Positions 10,458 through 21,302 of a stretch of 64,000 nt of DNA are shown piece after piece; positions within the stretch are counted from its first letter, which is position 1; each line of letters begins with the position of its first letter. A program made the translations under genes and the position numbers. A model generated the notes under the pieces. The model saw only the letters and a program-made list of their open reading frames with translations, was not told the DNA's origin and ran no database searches. The DNA comes from Xanthostigma xanthostigma (taxonomy: Eukaryota; Arthropoda; Insecta; Raphidioptera; Raphidiidae), in contig OY754464.1 in the NCBI GenBank assembly GCA_963575645.1, positions 76,358,948-76,422,947 on the forward strand, written 5' to 3'.

Positions 10458-11032
10458 CAGTATGTAAACACGTAAAGTGCACTTAGGGAAATTAACATTG
10501 GGAAAAAAAATGACTGGATCAGAGTGAGCCTTGAAATCTTGTTTTTCAATTTGACAGATAATATTCTTTTGCAAAATGAATGTGTATACTACCGAAGAAA
10601 ATATTCAAATGATTACAACATAATCGGACTTTTTTTATTAATGGGACTTTAAATTCCCAAAAATACTTAAATATGGTGCGAGATCGAATATCTCCGCCTA
10701 TTCGTGTTGAGCCTAAAGACATTGGGTCACTGATTTACCAACGCGCATACGTCATACCAGTCAGACAATTTTTGAATGAAATGTTTCCAAACAGATGGAG
10801 TTGTTTTTTTGTTTTATTTTTGTACAAACAAATTAAAATAATGAATTATAAAAGCTTTTTATTATTAAAAAAGCCAAGTAAAATAAAAATAAATCAAAAT
10901 AAAATAGAAATCCTCAAGATTACCACGATATTTCAATAGAAATAACAATTAATGCAGTCATGGCTAACTCTGATCCAAGTATTTTTTCCCAATGCTAATT
11001 TCCCTATGTGCACCTTACGCGTTTACATACTG
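10458..11032 (+). mobile_element. Tc1/mariner-like element, internally deleted, copy 1
   Basis: The ends are CAGTATGTAAACACGTAAAG and the matching complement (CGTTTACATACTG), flanked by TA. The terminal inverted repeat runs for more than 50 bp (GGGAAATTARCATTGGGAAA). The middle keeps a piece of transposase. Copies 2 and 3 are at 32527-32965 and 62680-63233. Confidence 0.85.
10673..10825 (+). pseudogene. Remnant of Tc1/mariner transposase
   Basis: The frame reads VIPVRQFLNEMFPNRW, which resembles the segment of mariner-family transposases (ALPVRnFLNetFPNkW) that precedes the last part of the catalytic domain. Only about 50 residues are similar; the rest of the open frame runs into AT-rich non-coding sequence. 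The two other copies carry the same segment on the opposite strand. No catalytic Asp triad remains. Confidence 0.6.
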
Positions 11033-11062
11033 TACCTATATGCATTTCATAACACGTTTGGG

Positions 11063-11230
11063 GTTCTGTAGTCAAATGGCAAAAAACGGAAACGTTTTAA
11101 TTTTGTCATGTCCGTCCGTCCGTCAGTTCACGCGTCTGTCCGTGCGTCATAGCGTTATAACTGCGCCATTTTTCTATCATATCAATTACAACTCTGCAAT
11201 TAAATTGCTAAAAAAAAATATTTAAGGGTC
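11063..11230 (+). repeat. GTCCGTCC-containing dispersed repeat fragment
   Basis: GGGGTTCTGTAGTCAAATGG, then GTCCGTCCGTC and GTCTGTCCGTGC. This wording recurs in interspersed repeats of many insects. Only a fragment is present and the parent element is not visible. Confidence 0.5.
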
Positions 11231-11274
11231 GATATCCATACATCTGCTATTTCTGTATAGTCAATGCAAGAATA

Positions 11275-11797
11275 ATAGTACGCACTACACAAGAGTGCAA
11301 GACTGAAGATGTGTGAACTATCATCATGCATGCTCAGGAGTCACGTAGCATTGGACAGCACAATACACATACTCAGCTCTGAGCTCATTTTAATGTGATT
11401 CTGATCTTATATTATTCGCATTTCGGATAAACTATAAAGTATAATAAAAGCTTAACAATAATAATGTTTATTGTTACAATATTATGACTTTGTCAACGAC
11501 GTCAATGTGAATGGTTTAAGTCACTGTAAGCTTAGTACTATTACACTTATAGTGTGTCATTCAACATTAAATGACTCAGCAAAGATAACTCCGTACGTGC
11601 AAAATTCACTAGTGCCTCTATGACCTGTGCTGTGTGCGCTCTGTAAATGTGCGAATGCAACAGTACAGAATAGCTTAGCACAGAGCAATGGCGCTCCGAG
11701 TGAGTCATTCTCAAAAAAAAGAGCGACTCGCTCCGCTCCGAGAAAGGAGTCGTTCATTATGAACGACTCGCTCAGGAGCGACACATCACTAGTGTGA
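11275..11797 (-). mobile_element. GAGCGACTCG-family hAT-like MITE, copy 1
   Basis: Reverse copy of a repeat whose intact end reads TAGTGATGTGTCGCTCC, a hAT-style terminus. Landmarks are multiple GAGCGACTCG motifs, a CTGTGCTAAG stretch and a TTGACGTCG region. Copies 2 and 3 are at 25739-26333 and 51091-51375. A frame of about 75 codons is open in all three copies, but it resembles no protein I know. Confidence 0.75.
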
Positions 11798-11960
11798 AGC
11801 GAATGCATAAAAGTTATCACTAAATCCAACGCCATAGCATACTAGACACCTAACGGCCAAATCTGGCAAGGAATCTAGCGGCAAAAGAAGCCACGTGTAC
11901 AGCGGCCTTTAGATTAGGGCTTCTATCCGTGTTGTTACAATTCGCCTGTAGTACTATGTA
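11798..11960. repeat. Short dispersed fragment (CAGCGGCCTTT)
   Basis: The phrase pair GGCCAAATCTGGCAAGGA and ACAGCGGCCTTTAGATTA recurs at about 37387-37435 and in weaker form at about 38620-38645. It may be a decayed repeat. Confidence 0.4.
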
Positions 11961-12618
11961 AAGGTACGTCCAAGATGCAAGCTGGTAGTCAGGTAGTCAG
12001 ACGCTGGTTTTCTGAGTCAGACAGTCGGCGTGCATAAAATCCTTTGTTGCTAAATCAAACTGGCCATAATGCACCAGCGCGCAGTTTTCCGGCGCACCAG
12101 CTCTCTGACTCAGATATTTTACCAGTATGAATTGTACATTCTGGTTTCAGACAACCTGCGTCTGACAGTGTTGTTTTTAGGTGCTATAAAATATGGATAT
12201 CGAGGATTTTATTTCAAAAGGGGGTTTTGTGGAAATTCGCCCAGTTCTTCGCAAGCCTGTGTTCAATTTTTGACAAAATAAAGTAAAAAGTATCCGGACT
12301 CATTCGGAAATATTAAAAAAATCGGTTTTCGACGGCAAGTAATTGCGGAAAAAGGTGTTTGTACTCCCTGTAAATCGACCTTAATTTATTAATTGGATGT
12401 ATTTCACTTTTAACAGGTTTTAATTTAGATGTAACATTGTCACCAAGCAGCAACAAAGCTGCAATCGGTACTGTTCGCTCCATAATTATTTAATATGAAT
12501 TCTCTGTTTGCGCCGATAACCAGCTTTCATATTGGCCACACCCAACGCCGCTCGGAGTCAGACAGTCAGATGCCGAAAATCTGAATCTGACTACCAGCTT
12601 GCATCTTGGACGTACCTT
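11961..12618. mobile_element. MITE with perfect 32-bp inverted ends
   Basis: Both ends read AAGGTACGTCCAAGATGCAA then GCTGGTAGTCAG. The interior repeats GTCAGAC and CTCAGA motifs. It has no transposase. I could not read a target duplication, so the superfamily is open. Confidence 0.8.
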
Positions 12619-12632
12619 AAGAACGTATAGTT

Positions 12633-13155
12633 CAGTGATTCCCAAAGTGGTCTATATCGACCCCCAGGGGTCAACGACAACTTGCAAGGGGTCCATGTCA
12701 GCGGGAAAAAAAATTGGGGGTCAATGAAATGAAAATGGGGGTCAACGATAGAGAATCTCCTAACAACAAAAGAAACAAACTGGACATCGTTAACCGAAGA
12801 GATTTAAGATTAAATCTAACTAAATTGATGCCAAATGTTGAAAATTTATTATTAAAGCATCAGATTCATCCCTCACACCAAAAGCATTTATTTTTCGCTT
12901 AGTTATTTTATGTAACAGAAAGTAAATTTTAATTTGAATCTAATTAATAAATGTATAAAACTAAACATTTCACACTACATTTTACTACCGTTATAAATTT
13001 AAATCGTTCAAAGTGAGTAGCACTATACCGATTGTCAAAAATACATTTGAAATTAATGAATTTGCAAAAAATCAATATCAGATAAGCAGGGGATCTACCC
13101 AAAACCGAAAAATATGGCAAGTGGTCTACGAAACAAAAAAGGTTGAGGAACTCTG
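12633..13155 (+). mobile_element. hAT element, deletion derivative
   Basis: The ends CAGTGATTCCCAAAGTGGTC and complement of CAGAGTTCCTCAACC are flanked by a perfect 8-bp duplication GTATAGTT (12625-12632, 13156-13163). Both the 8-bp site and the terminus are diagnostic of hAT. It keeps a piece of the 3' coding region. Confidence 0.9.
12750..12902 (+). pseudogene. C-terminal remnant of hAT transposase
   Basis: About 50 codons ending at 12902 read DLRLNLTKLMPNVENLLLKH then QIHPSH. This is the extreme C-terminus typical of ZBED/SCAND3-like hAT transposases (the LRL-LT-I-P-I-L family tail). Everything upstream has been deleted. The strand agrees with a transposase reading toward the right terminus. 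Confidence 0.65.
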
Positions 13156-13163
13156 GTATAGTT

Positions 13164-13623
13164 GAACATGCTATTACATATAATATACCCATGTCACTCG
13201 TTCCCGCTATCAGCTATGACCGATCTCCTCTTCACAGATTTGGTTTTTAGCCACCGCTATGAGTCGTATGTTTTCATTGTTCTTCTATATCCCCTTTGTC
13301 AGTTCCTGCTGGTACGTCTGTCTCTTGTGCAGGAAGACGATTTCTGATTTTACAGTATCCTCTTCATTGATGTCTACCAGCACTTCATTGTTAATTTCGC
13401 ATTCATTCATTACTGTGTTAGTATGAGTGCTAATCTGATCAGGAAAACTGAAAATATCAATTTATAATTTCATTTTAATCTAACCTGAAACTTTTGATTA
13501 AACAATACATGTCTGTTTTTAATATCAAATCATTAAAAAAGAACTTTAGAACGTTTAATTATTTCTGCTTGACAACAAACTACATACGAGAAATATTATT
13601 GTATTTTAAAGAAAATGAAAAAT
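13164..13623. other. Unassigned DNA
   Basis: No repeat family or gene recognised between the hAT element and the foldback. Confidence 0.4.
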
Positions 13624-13627
13624 TTAA

Positions 13628-14724
13628 GGTAGTAGGTACGAGCACCAAGGCAATTTTAAATAAAAGGCTTGATTCTTTTTTTATATGAAGTTGGCCTAAA
13701 TCCTAAACCAATTCTGAAAATTTTAGAGGGGGTTGCCCGATTATTTAAATAAATAAATGACTTCAAAAGTAGACATATTTAACATTGGGCTTTATGGTAA
13801 AACGGTAGATGGATGATATGTTTTCATTGATTTCTCCAAAACTAGTCGGTGGAAATTAAAAAAAAACTATTTAAATTAAAGTTAAAACCTTAACAAATTA
13901 TTGAAAACAAAAAAAAACCCGTGATGCCCGACTAATTAAAAAGATATTTAATTAAATTAAATTAAATATCTTTTTAATTAGTCGGGCACAACGGTTTTTT
14001 TTTTTGTTTTCAATAATTTGTTAAGTTTTTAACTTTAATTTAAATAGTTTTTTTTTTAATTTCCACCGACTAGTTTTGGAGAAATCAATGAAAACATATT
14101 ATCATCCATCTACCGAAATTACTGATGTGCCGGATATCCGTATCCGTATCCGCGGATATCCGAGGGAGAAGAAAGATCCGTATCCGTATCCGTTAGTTTT
14201 TGGCGGATGTTTTACGGATCTTTTACCTTATTAATTTTCAATTCATAGATGAAATTTTATATAGCTATATAAGTGATTAGGTAATAATGAAAACCTGTTA
14301 AATTCCATTCAGATTATTTTTTATATTTTTAAATCGTATTTGGCACATTTATATTGCAAACATTTATCGTAGTGAGTACCGTACTAATAGTACATAACTC
14401 AAAGGTACTAAATCAACTATCTTTATAATGAGATATTGCACATCGATTTTTGGAAAGAGACAATCTGGTATGAGAGTTAACTCTTAAAGAGGTCAATAAC
14501 TTTTTCCCATGACAGATAGTCTTTTTCCAAAGGTCGTGTGTAATATTTACCGCCGCGTACTCTAAGAAAGTTAAGATCCGTATCCGCAGATCTTGAAACC
14601 AAAAATCCGTATTCAGATCCGTATCCGCGGATATGCATTTTTAACGATCCGGCACATCACTAACCGAAATATATAAAAAAAAATCAAGCCTTTTATTTAA
14701 AGTTGCCTTGGTGCTCGTACTACC
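13628..14724. mobile_element. TTAA-flanked foldback element
   Basis: GGTAGTA...TACTACC ends are flanked by TTAA (13624-13627, 14725-14728). Long arms fold back around about 13955 (ATTAAAAAGATATTTAATT on both sides, TAGTCGGGCA, CCATCTACCG, AGGCTTGATT). The left arm has about 100 bp extra. A hAT element interrupts the right arm. A TTAA target is used by piggyBac and Sola3-like elements; without transposase the superfamily is not settled. Confidence 0.8.
14120..14662. mobile_element. hAT MITE nested in the foldback
   Basis: TACTGATGTGCCGGAT at the left pairs with ATCCGGCACATCACTA at the right, flanked by a perfect 8-bp duplication ACCGAAAT (14112-14119, 14663-14670). GGATCCGTATCCG-like motifs repeat inside both ends. 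Its insertion postdates the foldback. Confidence 0.93.
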
Positions 14725-14737
14725 TTAAGTAATCGAA

Positions 14738-14911
14738 ATGTATACTTTTAGTCAGAGTCCCCGTCGGCAAAAATTTTACAGACACAAACTCTCCCCAAAC
14801 TTTGTATATGGCTTCATTAGGCCTAGTCTGACATCTATTTCCTCTATGACTGTTCTTGATTTTGGGGCGTTTTCCTTCTAAATTTTCCGAAAGATGTCGT
14901 TTTGACGACAT
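14738..14911 (-). CDS. Small conserved ORF of an unknown element, copy 1
   Basis: It begins MSSKRHLSENLEGKRPKIK and continues CQTRPNEAIYKVWGEFVS; about 54 codons are shared with the plus-strand copy at 40476. By my count the two copies differ at about 12 bases, roughly 5 silent and 7 replacing, fewer replacements than neutrality would give. Basic and without membrane segments. Homology ends just after TLT in both copies, so this may be the first exon or a truncated start of a longer transposon gene. I do not recognise the protein. A hairpin region lies upstream (15002-15075). Confidence 0.45.
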
Positions 14912-15075
14912 GTAAAAATTTATAGATACTGTTTGTTTTTTTAATTGGATAGCTTAAAAACTTCAACCAAAACGCTAAAATAATGTTCTCTGACAAATAA
15001 CATGAACCATTTAAACTGTCTGACACCTCGAATATGTCGACATATTCGAGGTGTCAGACATTTTAAATGGTTCAT
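14912..15075. repeat. Leader and hairpin upstream of the small ORF, copy 1
   Basis: The leader (ATTGGATAGCTTAAAAACTT, CAACCAAAACGCTAAA, GTTCTCTGACAAATAAC) is the same as at 40210-40310. Its far end is a palindrome centred at about 15038 with arms AACCATTTAAA...GACACCTCGAATATGTCGA. In the 40-kb copy the palindrome extends through the whole leader. Confidence 0.8.
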
Positions 15076-15989
15076 GTATGTTTATTATTTGATTATAACT
15101 TTAAAGACATGTCAGCATTTAGGAATGCCCATTTTCTATTTTTTATCCGCCGTCAAGTTTCCGCTTAACAATAAATTCAGTTACCAAAACAAAAACTCGT
15201 GCCAGTTTAAATTAAAACAAAGCTTACAGCTGATTATTAAGCTGCTACTTTTTACTTAATACTATCCTCCTCAGCAGCCGCCAACCTACTATTTTTGCTA
15301 CCCAGTTTAATTTTTATCCCTAATTCAGATTAATTTGTCGCCGCGTTAAATACAAGCCTAATTAATTACACTACTTTCATATTTTAAGTCTAAAGATAAT
15401 TGAAAAGCTAGCGATGTTTTTCTTCATCACAGGCACCAATCGATTGCACATTTTGGTTATAATTCAGACTCGTCTTCTTAACGTCAAATAGACAACCAAA
15501 AACCAAAACTGTGATATCATATCATCATGCAATATTTTATGTACTTTTTACTGTAATCTTGTTCACGTACGTAAAATATTTCACTTTTGATCTCAACAGC
15601 TTTTTTGTTTTATTATATCATACTCTAGCTAGCATGCCTACCTATACTTTGAGAATTTCATCGTCGGTCGTGATATTTAGCACGTCTTTTTTCTTCATAC
15701 ACCTTTCGGCGTCATTTTTATCACGTACGCCATTTTCGGGGGCACACCAAGGCTTCTCTATTCTTCTGCATCCGCTGTACCAATTAAGACGCTGCTATAA
15801 CATTCTCTGGTGTCCCATTAAGATCAGTGATATACAACGTTTTCTCTTAAACACCAGCCTGTCTAAAAAAAAGATTCAATCGATTTACTAAACGAAGAGT
15901 AAAAAGCTATTTACTTCAGAGAAATAATTTACATTACGTCAGATTTTATATCCTGCAAACTAGACCAGTCTATTACAAAGTGAAATATA
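15076..15989. other. Unassigned DNA with one 126-codon frame
   Basis: The frame at 15511-15891 (+) is hydrophobic, AT-driven and without family signature; I do not annotate it as a gene. No repeat recognised. Confidence 0.4.
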
Positions 15990-16640
15990 AAAATTCCAGC
16001 CAATTGGGCGACGGGACCATTCCAACTTCAAAAATGTTGACATTTGATTATAATAAAGAAAATAAAATTTATGATATCGCGTGAGGTGACGCAGGTAATG
16101 GCTAGTATTCAATATGATATTTGCTATTCGTTGCCATGATAATATGTTCCACGTCATGTAAAAATTAATCAAAGCATGCCTAACTAGTTTATTTCTGACA
16201 GATCCATAAAACAAAAGAGCGGCTGATTTTTTTTTATTTTCAAAATATTTCCGAAACTATAATGTTTAGAAAAAAAAAACTTAAACAAAACTTTCGTGAA
16301 TAAATAAATAGAATAATAATCTGTTATGAAAAGTATACCATTATTATATAAAAAACACCGTTCTAGCATATATCTCTTCTGCGCATGCGTCGATTTTCCC
16401 CAAAAACAGTAGGGCTCTTCATATTTGCATACCAAACATCCTCCCAAAATTTGGTTTCAATCCGCTCAACCGTTTGACCTGTATCGTGTTCACAGACTAA
16501 CAGACGCACAGAGTTTTTACAAAAATATGTTTTTTTTGGGTTCGGGGGACCTCAAAACGGAAAAATAATGTTAACTTTTTGAAAAGTGATTTTTGACCTA
16601 AACTAGTATACCATTCCCCACTTGTGGGTTGGAATGGTAA
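15990..16640 (+). repeat. GCATGCGC-family repeat, third copy
   Basis: It opens with GGGCGACGGGACCATTCC, contains TGCGCATGCGTCG, GGTTTCAATCCG, CGTATCGTG-type wording and closes at ACTTGTGGGTTGGAATGG, whose complement resembles the opening (ACCATTCCAAC at both ends). This is the best-bounded copy and suggests an 11-bp terminal inverted repeat. It is non-coding. Confidence 0.75.
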
Positions 16641-17252
16641 AAGTAATTGGATAAAGTTCTGATTAAAGGACACCTCCGATTGAAATGAAACTTTGAGCAA
16701 TTTTAGACTTTGGTGGCCCATGAAAAACTCCCATGGGATTTTTGGCGCAAATGTCCCAATACGTTTTTCTGGGGGTTTAAAGATTTTACCATTTTTAGCC
16801 ATCTATTTGTAAGTATTTTGTTTGGTTGGAAATAAATCGAAAAGAATTTTGCATTTTAACAAAAAGGTTATTGCAAACGGTTATAATTACAAGATATGAA
16901 ATAGTTATTTATATCAAGAGAAATGTTTAAAAATTAAAAAAAATGTTTCTATCTCTCTTGTGCTTGGGAAACTTAAATTGAACGATCGTTTCTCTCGCTC
17001 CCACCTGTACGTTTGAGTTTTTAATATTTTTTTGAAATAAAAATACTAAAATGAAATGATTACTTGAAGAAATATGTATAAATGATGTCGAAGATTTTAG
17101 CCCGTTACAAAGACTGTAGGTAATTGTTGTTTAAATTAAATTGAAATTGATAAAATACAACCATTAAAAAATTATTCCTTGTAAATACAGACGTAGAGTT
17201 AGGTATTTAAAAAAACTTCCTATCATTACGACAATCATTCTAGACACAATAA
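16641..17252. other. Unassigned DNA
   Basis: No recognisable feature. A GGTGGCCCATGAAAAACTCC patch near 16710 is less AT-rich than its surroundings but is not open for long. Confidence 0.4.
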
Positions 17253-17463
17253 GGGTAAGGCCACATGAAGAGCGTTCAACGCGCGTTAGCCTAACGCGCG
17301 TTTACAATTTCTATACAATTGTATAGAATAGTTTATATATAACGCGCGTTGGTGGCGCGTTGAACACGCGTTATCATATAAATAGTTCTATACAATTGTA
17401 TAGAAATTGTAAACGCGCGTTAAGCTAACGCGCGTTGAACGCTCTTCATGTGGCCTTACCCTT
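17253..17463. mobile_element. Palindromic GCGCGTT MITE, second copy
   Basis: The ends are AGGGTAAGGCCACATGAAG and its complement. The arms carry AGCGTTCAACGCGCGTTAG and the central TATACAATTGTATAG hairpin occurs twice, so the copy looks like an internal duplication of the 6904-7029 type. The flanks fit a TA target. Confidence 0.85.
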
Positions 17464-17925
17464 ATAATATGTATTTTATTAAGCAGACAAAAATAAATTT
17501 ATATAAAATAGACGATTGTTGCTTTGATTGAATTTGTGATATTCCGATAACGAAAGATAATTATTTTTATCAACAAAGAAAACTTTATGAAGTACTTTGT
17601 TATAGTTTTCTTGTTCTCGTTTGTTCGTTACAATATTTAATTGGATTGTCTAGAGACCGATAGGCATCTTATTTATGGAAAGAATCGAAAAAAACATCAA
17701 TTTATAATATATCTGTGTAACTTTCCAACACTAACAAATAGAATGTTTCGATATTAGATTGCCAGTTCGAGAATAAACTTCAACATCTGAAAATAATTAT
17801 ACCTAATTATACATTCCTCCTCGCGCACGTCTTTTAAATAAATCAAAAGGGACTGTGTATTTTACACTATACACTACAGAAGTTATACTGGTAACACACA
17901 CACATAAACGCCTGCAAACATGCCA
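17464..17925. other. Unassigned DNA
   Basis: AT-rich, no ORF or named repeat. Confidence 0.4.
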
Positions 17926-18118
17926 ACATGAATATTATTTAATTCAACACATTTATTAACGTAAGTTTTGTAACATGAATATTATTTAATTCAACATATT
18001 TATTAACGTAAGTGTTTTAACATGAATATTATTTAATTCAACACATTTATTAATTCAAGTTTTTTAACATGAATATTATTTAATTCAACACATTTATTAA
18101 TTTAAGTTTTTTAACATG
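17926..18118. repeat. 47-bp minisatellite, four units
   Basis: Units beginning ACATGAATATTATTTAATTC start at 17926, 17973, 18020 and 18067, a constant period of 47 bp; a fifth is broken off after 18114. The units differ at a few bases only. Confidence 0.92.
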
Positions 18119-18682
18119 AACACTACTTCCTAGTTCATACGCTCCGCTGCCATCTTGCCTCTGTTTTTCTACATTACCACCAGAGTACACCAGTGGCGGC
18201 GTGGCTTTTTAAAACGTGGTGTTACAATATTTTTTAACAGATCGATGGTTGAAAATCACTTCTCAATAAATGACCACAATAAAATTGTTTTCTATAAGTT
18301 GTGGCATATACACCCAACTTTACCAACTTCCGTTATACATATATTCATTCATTACAGTTTTCCGTCACAATCTTTAATTGGATTGTTCTACGAGAACGAT
18401 CATAACTACCGTGAGAACTAGGAGCTGTTCAAAGTTCTTATGTTATCACAAGACGATAGAGACGCTGAGCATAAGTTCAGTGTTTCTACGAGCATAAATA
18501 GAAAAGGGGAGAAATTGCACCGATATTCAGTGGTGATTTGTGGATCCCAAGGTTGGTGAAGTGCTAGGAGAAGATTTGTTCTTAAACCTTAAAATTTTAT
18601 TAAGAAGAGACAGAAATATGAAAATTATATTGACGTCTATTTATTTTCAAAAATACCTGTGAAATTGATTTACGAACTTTAT
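18119..18682. other. Unassigned DNA
   Basis: No supported gene. An 88-codon frame at 18155 lacks any signature. Confidence 0.4.
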
Positions 18683-18686
18683 TTAA

Positions 18687-19684
18687 GGAAGTACCCTCGA
18701 TAAATAAATTGACAAACAGAAAATTACGAAAATTTGCAGATATGTTGAAACCTTTTCAAAAATGACTCAGTTAAATTTTTGTGATCTTTGGTTGACTTTG
18801 AAAAAAGATATTGATAATTTTATTTCGCTGCACTTAACATGAGTCTTATGGGAATCTGTGATTTTGACCACTCCATCATTTATTACGTTGGAATTGACAA
18901 ACAGATTTTGATTAAATTTTGAGGAAATATAAACGAATATTCTATGACCATTTTTCTTTTTCCAAAACGTATAAAGCTTGCGTGTGTTAATAGAAATAAC
19001 TAAAACAAAGCCGAGATTTTGTAGCAGTTCATGAACATGGCAACACCGCAATATTATAGGTTATGGCGCTTCACTTAAAGGTAAGTTACGAAACTGCAGC
19101 AGTTTCGATAACGTAAGAACATACGTAAATTGAGTAAATGCTAAATGCTATCGTACACTTTTTTAGAAACTTTCTTCCCTTCCAGTAATATGTCTTTTCG
19201 CTCATTTTCATAAATTAATGCGAATTTTACGAATATATACGGACACCGCGTGCTGACTATTCTATGCTGCGTACATACTATACTTGTACGTGAACAGTCT
19301 AGCTTTGCCAGACGTCCGATTTTGGCGGGATGTTCCGATTTTTAAATCAAAATTAAATGTTCCGCGCGGGACAGGCTCAGTCCCGCTTTTCGGCTTTTTG
19401 CTATCTATTGTCACGTAAACGTAATTTTAATTCAAATAAAAAGATAAATATTTGAAAACTTCTGATTATCTATATACTTTTTTTTACTATGTCCCGCTTT
19501 CGACGAAAGAATCCCGCTGTTGTCACTCAAAGAGTTCCAAAATCCCGACTTGGCAAAAAAAAAAACTGGCAACGCTGGTGAGCACGTACACTACTTCAAG
19601 GAATGCGGAATGTCAAATTATATACTGCGTTACTCAAATAGTAGACTGAAATTCTTTGACTTACTGCGTACCGAGGGTACTTCC
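18687..19684. mobile_element. TTAA-flanked element with GGAAGTACCCTCG ends
   Basis: GGAAGTACCCTCG at the left and CGAGGGTACTTCC at the right are directly flanked by TTAA (18683-18686, 19685-19688). It is about 1 kb, including a nested hAT-like insertion. A 94-codon minus frame (18767-19051) lies inside, with no similarity that I recognise. Confidence 0.85.
19298..19576. mobile_element. hAT-like MITE nested in the TTAA element
   Basis: The left end TCTAGCTTTGCCAG and right end CTGGCAACGCTG are roughly complementary. Flanks GTGAACAG and GTGAGCAC agree at six of eight positions. Inside, GGCGGGAT, TCCCGC and CCCGACTTGGCA repeat symmetrically. Confidence 0.6.
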
Positions 19685-19883
19685 TTAAACCAACCCGATA
19701 TCAACCATGTAACTTACTGAGGGCGTAGTTACCAGGATCATATAATATTTAATTTTTAAATACTGTTTCCGAAGTTAACGTAACATTGCCAGTTGATAAA
19801 TTTTATCACCTTGCAATTTTTGCATATGCCTTTGGGATTAAAGAACAAATCGCCTAGCACTTCAAAAACAATCCCATAAAATA
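19685..19883. other. Spacer, nothing seen
   Basis: Short AT-rich interval between two elements. Confidence 0.4.
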
Positions 19884-20508
19884 TCTATACTGATATATAA
19901 AGCTAGAGTTTGTTTGTTTGTTTGCTTGTTTGTTTGAATGCGCTAATCTCAGGAACTACTGGATCAAATTGAAAAAAAAAAATTTGTTGGATAGCCCATT
20001 TCTCGAGGAAAGCTATAGGCTATATAATATTACGCTACGACCATTAGGAGCGGAGCTTTAATGAAAAATGTTGCAAAATGTATCTCAAAAACAAGCTTCT
20101 ATTCATGTGAAATGCATTAACTATATATACTCAAATTAGCGTTGTGAGAACACAACCTCAGGTAGATCAATCGGTAGAGCATGCGACTGTCAATATCAGG
20201 GTTGTTGGTTCGAGCCCCACGTTGGGCGAATGTATATATATATATTTTTTTTATTTTCTACATTGCTTTCTTCTAAGGCTTAAATTTAAATTTATTTTAG
20301 TTTTATATAATTACTTAAAAAAAATTATTAGTTAAAAAAAGTTTAAATACTGCTTTTTATCGACAAAAACGTTTGAACGGTAACTCCGATCATCATGAAA
20401 TTTGGACACAACATTCATCTCGGTAAACTAAGATTAATGTGTGTACTCATGTTCCTCCCTTCCCCATTCGTTCTTTTACACCCGGGTGAAACCGGACGAG
20501 ACCGCTAG
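19884..20508 (+). mobile_element. tRNA-bearing non-autonomous Helitron, copy 1
   Basis: It starts TCTATACTGATATATAAAGC after an A and ends GAGACCGCTAG before a T, the A|TC...CTAG|T rule of Helitrons. A CCCGGGTGAAACCGG hairpin region lies just before the 3' end. Constant blocks are TCTCAGGAACTACTGG, GATAGCCCATT, GGCTATATAATATTACGC and GAAATTTGGACACAAC. It has no Rep/helicase gene. A tRNA-derived block lies in the middle. Confidence 0.9.
20156..20228 (+). pseudogene. tRNA-Lys-derived sequence in Helitron 1
   Basis: It has an A-box-like TCAATCGGTAGAGC and a B box GGTTCGAGCCCC. The anticodon loop now reads CTGTCAA (GTC) and the anticodon stem is mismatched, so it is not a working tRNA. TTTTTT after the element body could end pol III transcription. 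Confidence 0.75.
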
Positions 20509-21080
20509 TACTTAATATAGGTACTTCCTTTTATCGCATTGCTTTTTAAACTCTGGCTACGTCTTTGCATATTAAGGTGTTCGTTATTTCCCAAGTTGTT
20601 TTTTTTACGACCCCCCCTAAATTTTTAGTTTTTTACTTAAAAAAAGTATCAGACTAAAAAAAGTTTCTGTTCTCGTGTGTTTTCTGCAAGTACTCATTAT
20701 TGGATTGAAACGAGTAGTTCCTCCTGTTGGTTTTTTTCTCGCAAGGTAGGGTAGTTGCGGCGGTGATCTGTGCTCGACCAGAGAAAGGGCTAGACAAATA
20801 GACAAGGCGCTATCATATCGACCAACCGACAAGGCAGCCTACAACCACATCCACATTCTACGATCACTTTATACTTTCCTGCTGGTTTCGCTAAAATTGA
20901 TGAGCACGATAACAGAGTTCATTTATAAAATACATAAAGTAGTCACATAAACTAAAAAAAGAATAATTTTTAAAAAAGTAAATACCCGCATACGCAAACT
21001 TTGTTTTTACCACTCTGACTTTTTGGAAAATATTCACAAATTAAACCACTAGTAAATTAAATTACGTTGGCAATGCTTAT
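20509..21080. other. Unassigned DNA
   Basis: Nothing recognised; the minus frame at 20617-20832 has no signature. Confidence 0.4.
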
Positions 21081-21084
21081 TGGT

Positions 21085-21268
21085 GTGCGTCCGTAGCTAT
21101 GTTTCACCTTTCGTTCAAGATAGTTTTGAAACCGCTATCTGTTAGTCGATGCCTTTAAATAACGGAAATCGATCACAAAATTGGTTTACGTCCATAGCTA
21201 TGTTTCACCTATCATTCATATGTTTTCACGTCGCCATCTATCAGTTGATGCCCTTAAATAACAGAAAC
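21085..21268. repeat. Imperfect tandem duplication, about 100 bp
   Basis: CGTCCGTAGCTATGTTTCAC (21087) and CGTCCATAGCTATGTTTCAC (21189) head two related units that both end with GATGCCYTTAAATAAC. The units differ by substitutions and small gaps. Confidence 0.75.
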
Positions 21269-21302
21269 TGTAATTTTCAATAATTATTGAAAAAAAAAAG
21301 AA

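Noticed and set aside
13164-13347. Small membrane-protein gene (61 codons at 13162)
   Set aside because: No start context or family; overlaps the hAT target duplication.
15511-15891. 126-codon hydrophobic frame
   Set aside because: No signal peptide pattern, domain or relative that I know; composition explains the hydrophobicity. The minus strand also has only broken pieces.
17926-18118. CRISPR array
   Set aside because: Direct 47-bp units with no unique spacers in a eukaryotic context; it is a minisatellite.
20144-20335. Open frame across the tRNA-like block
   Set aside because: The frame is an accident of the tRNA-derived sequence in the Helitron.
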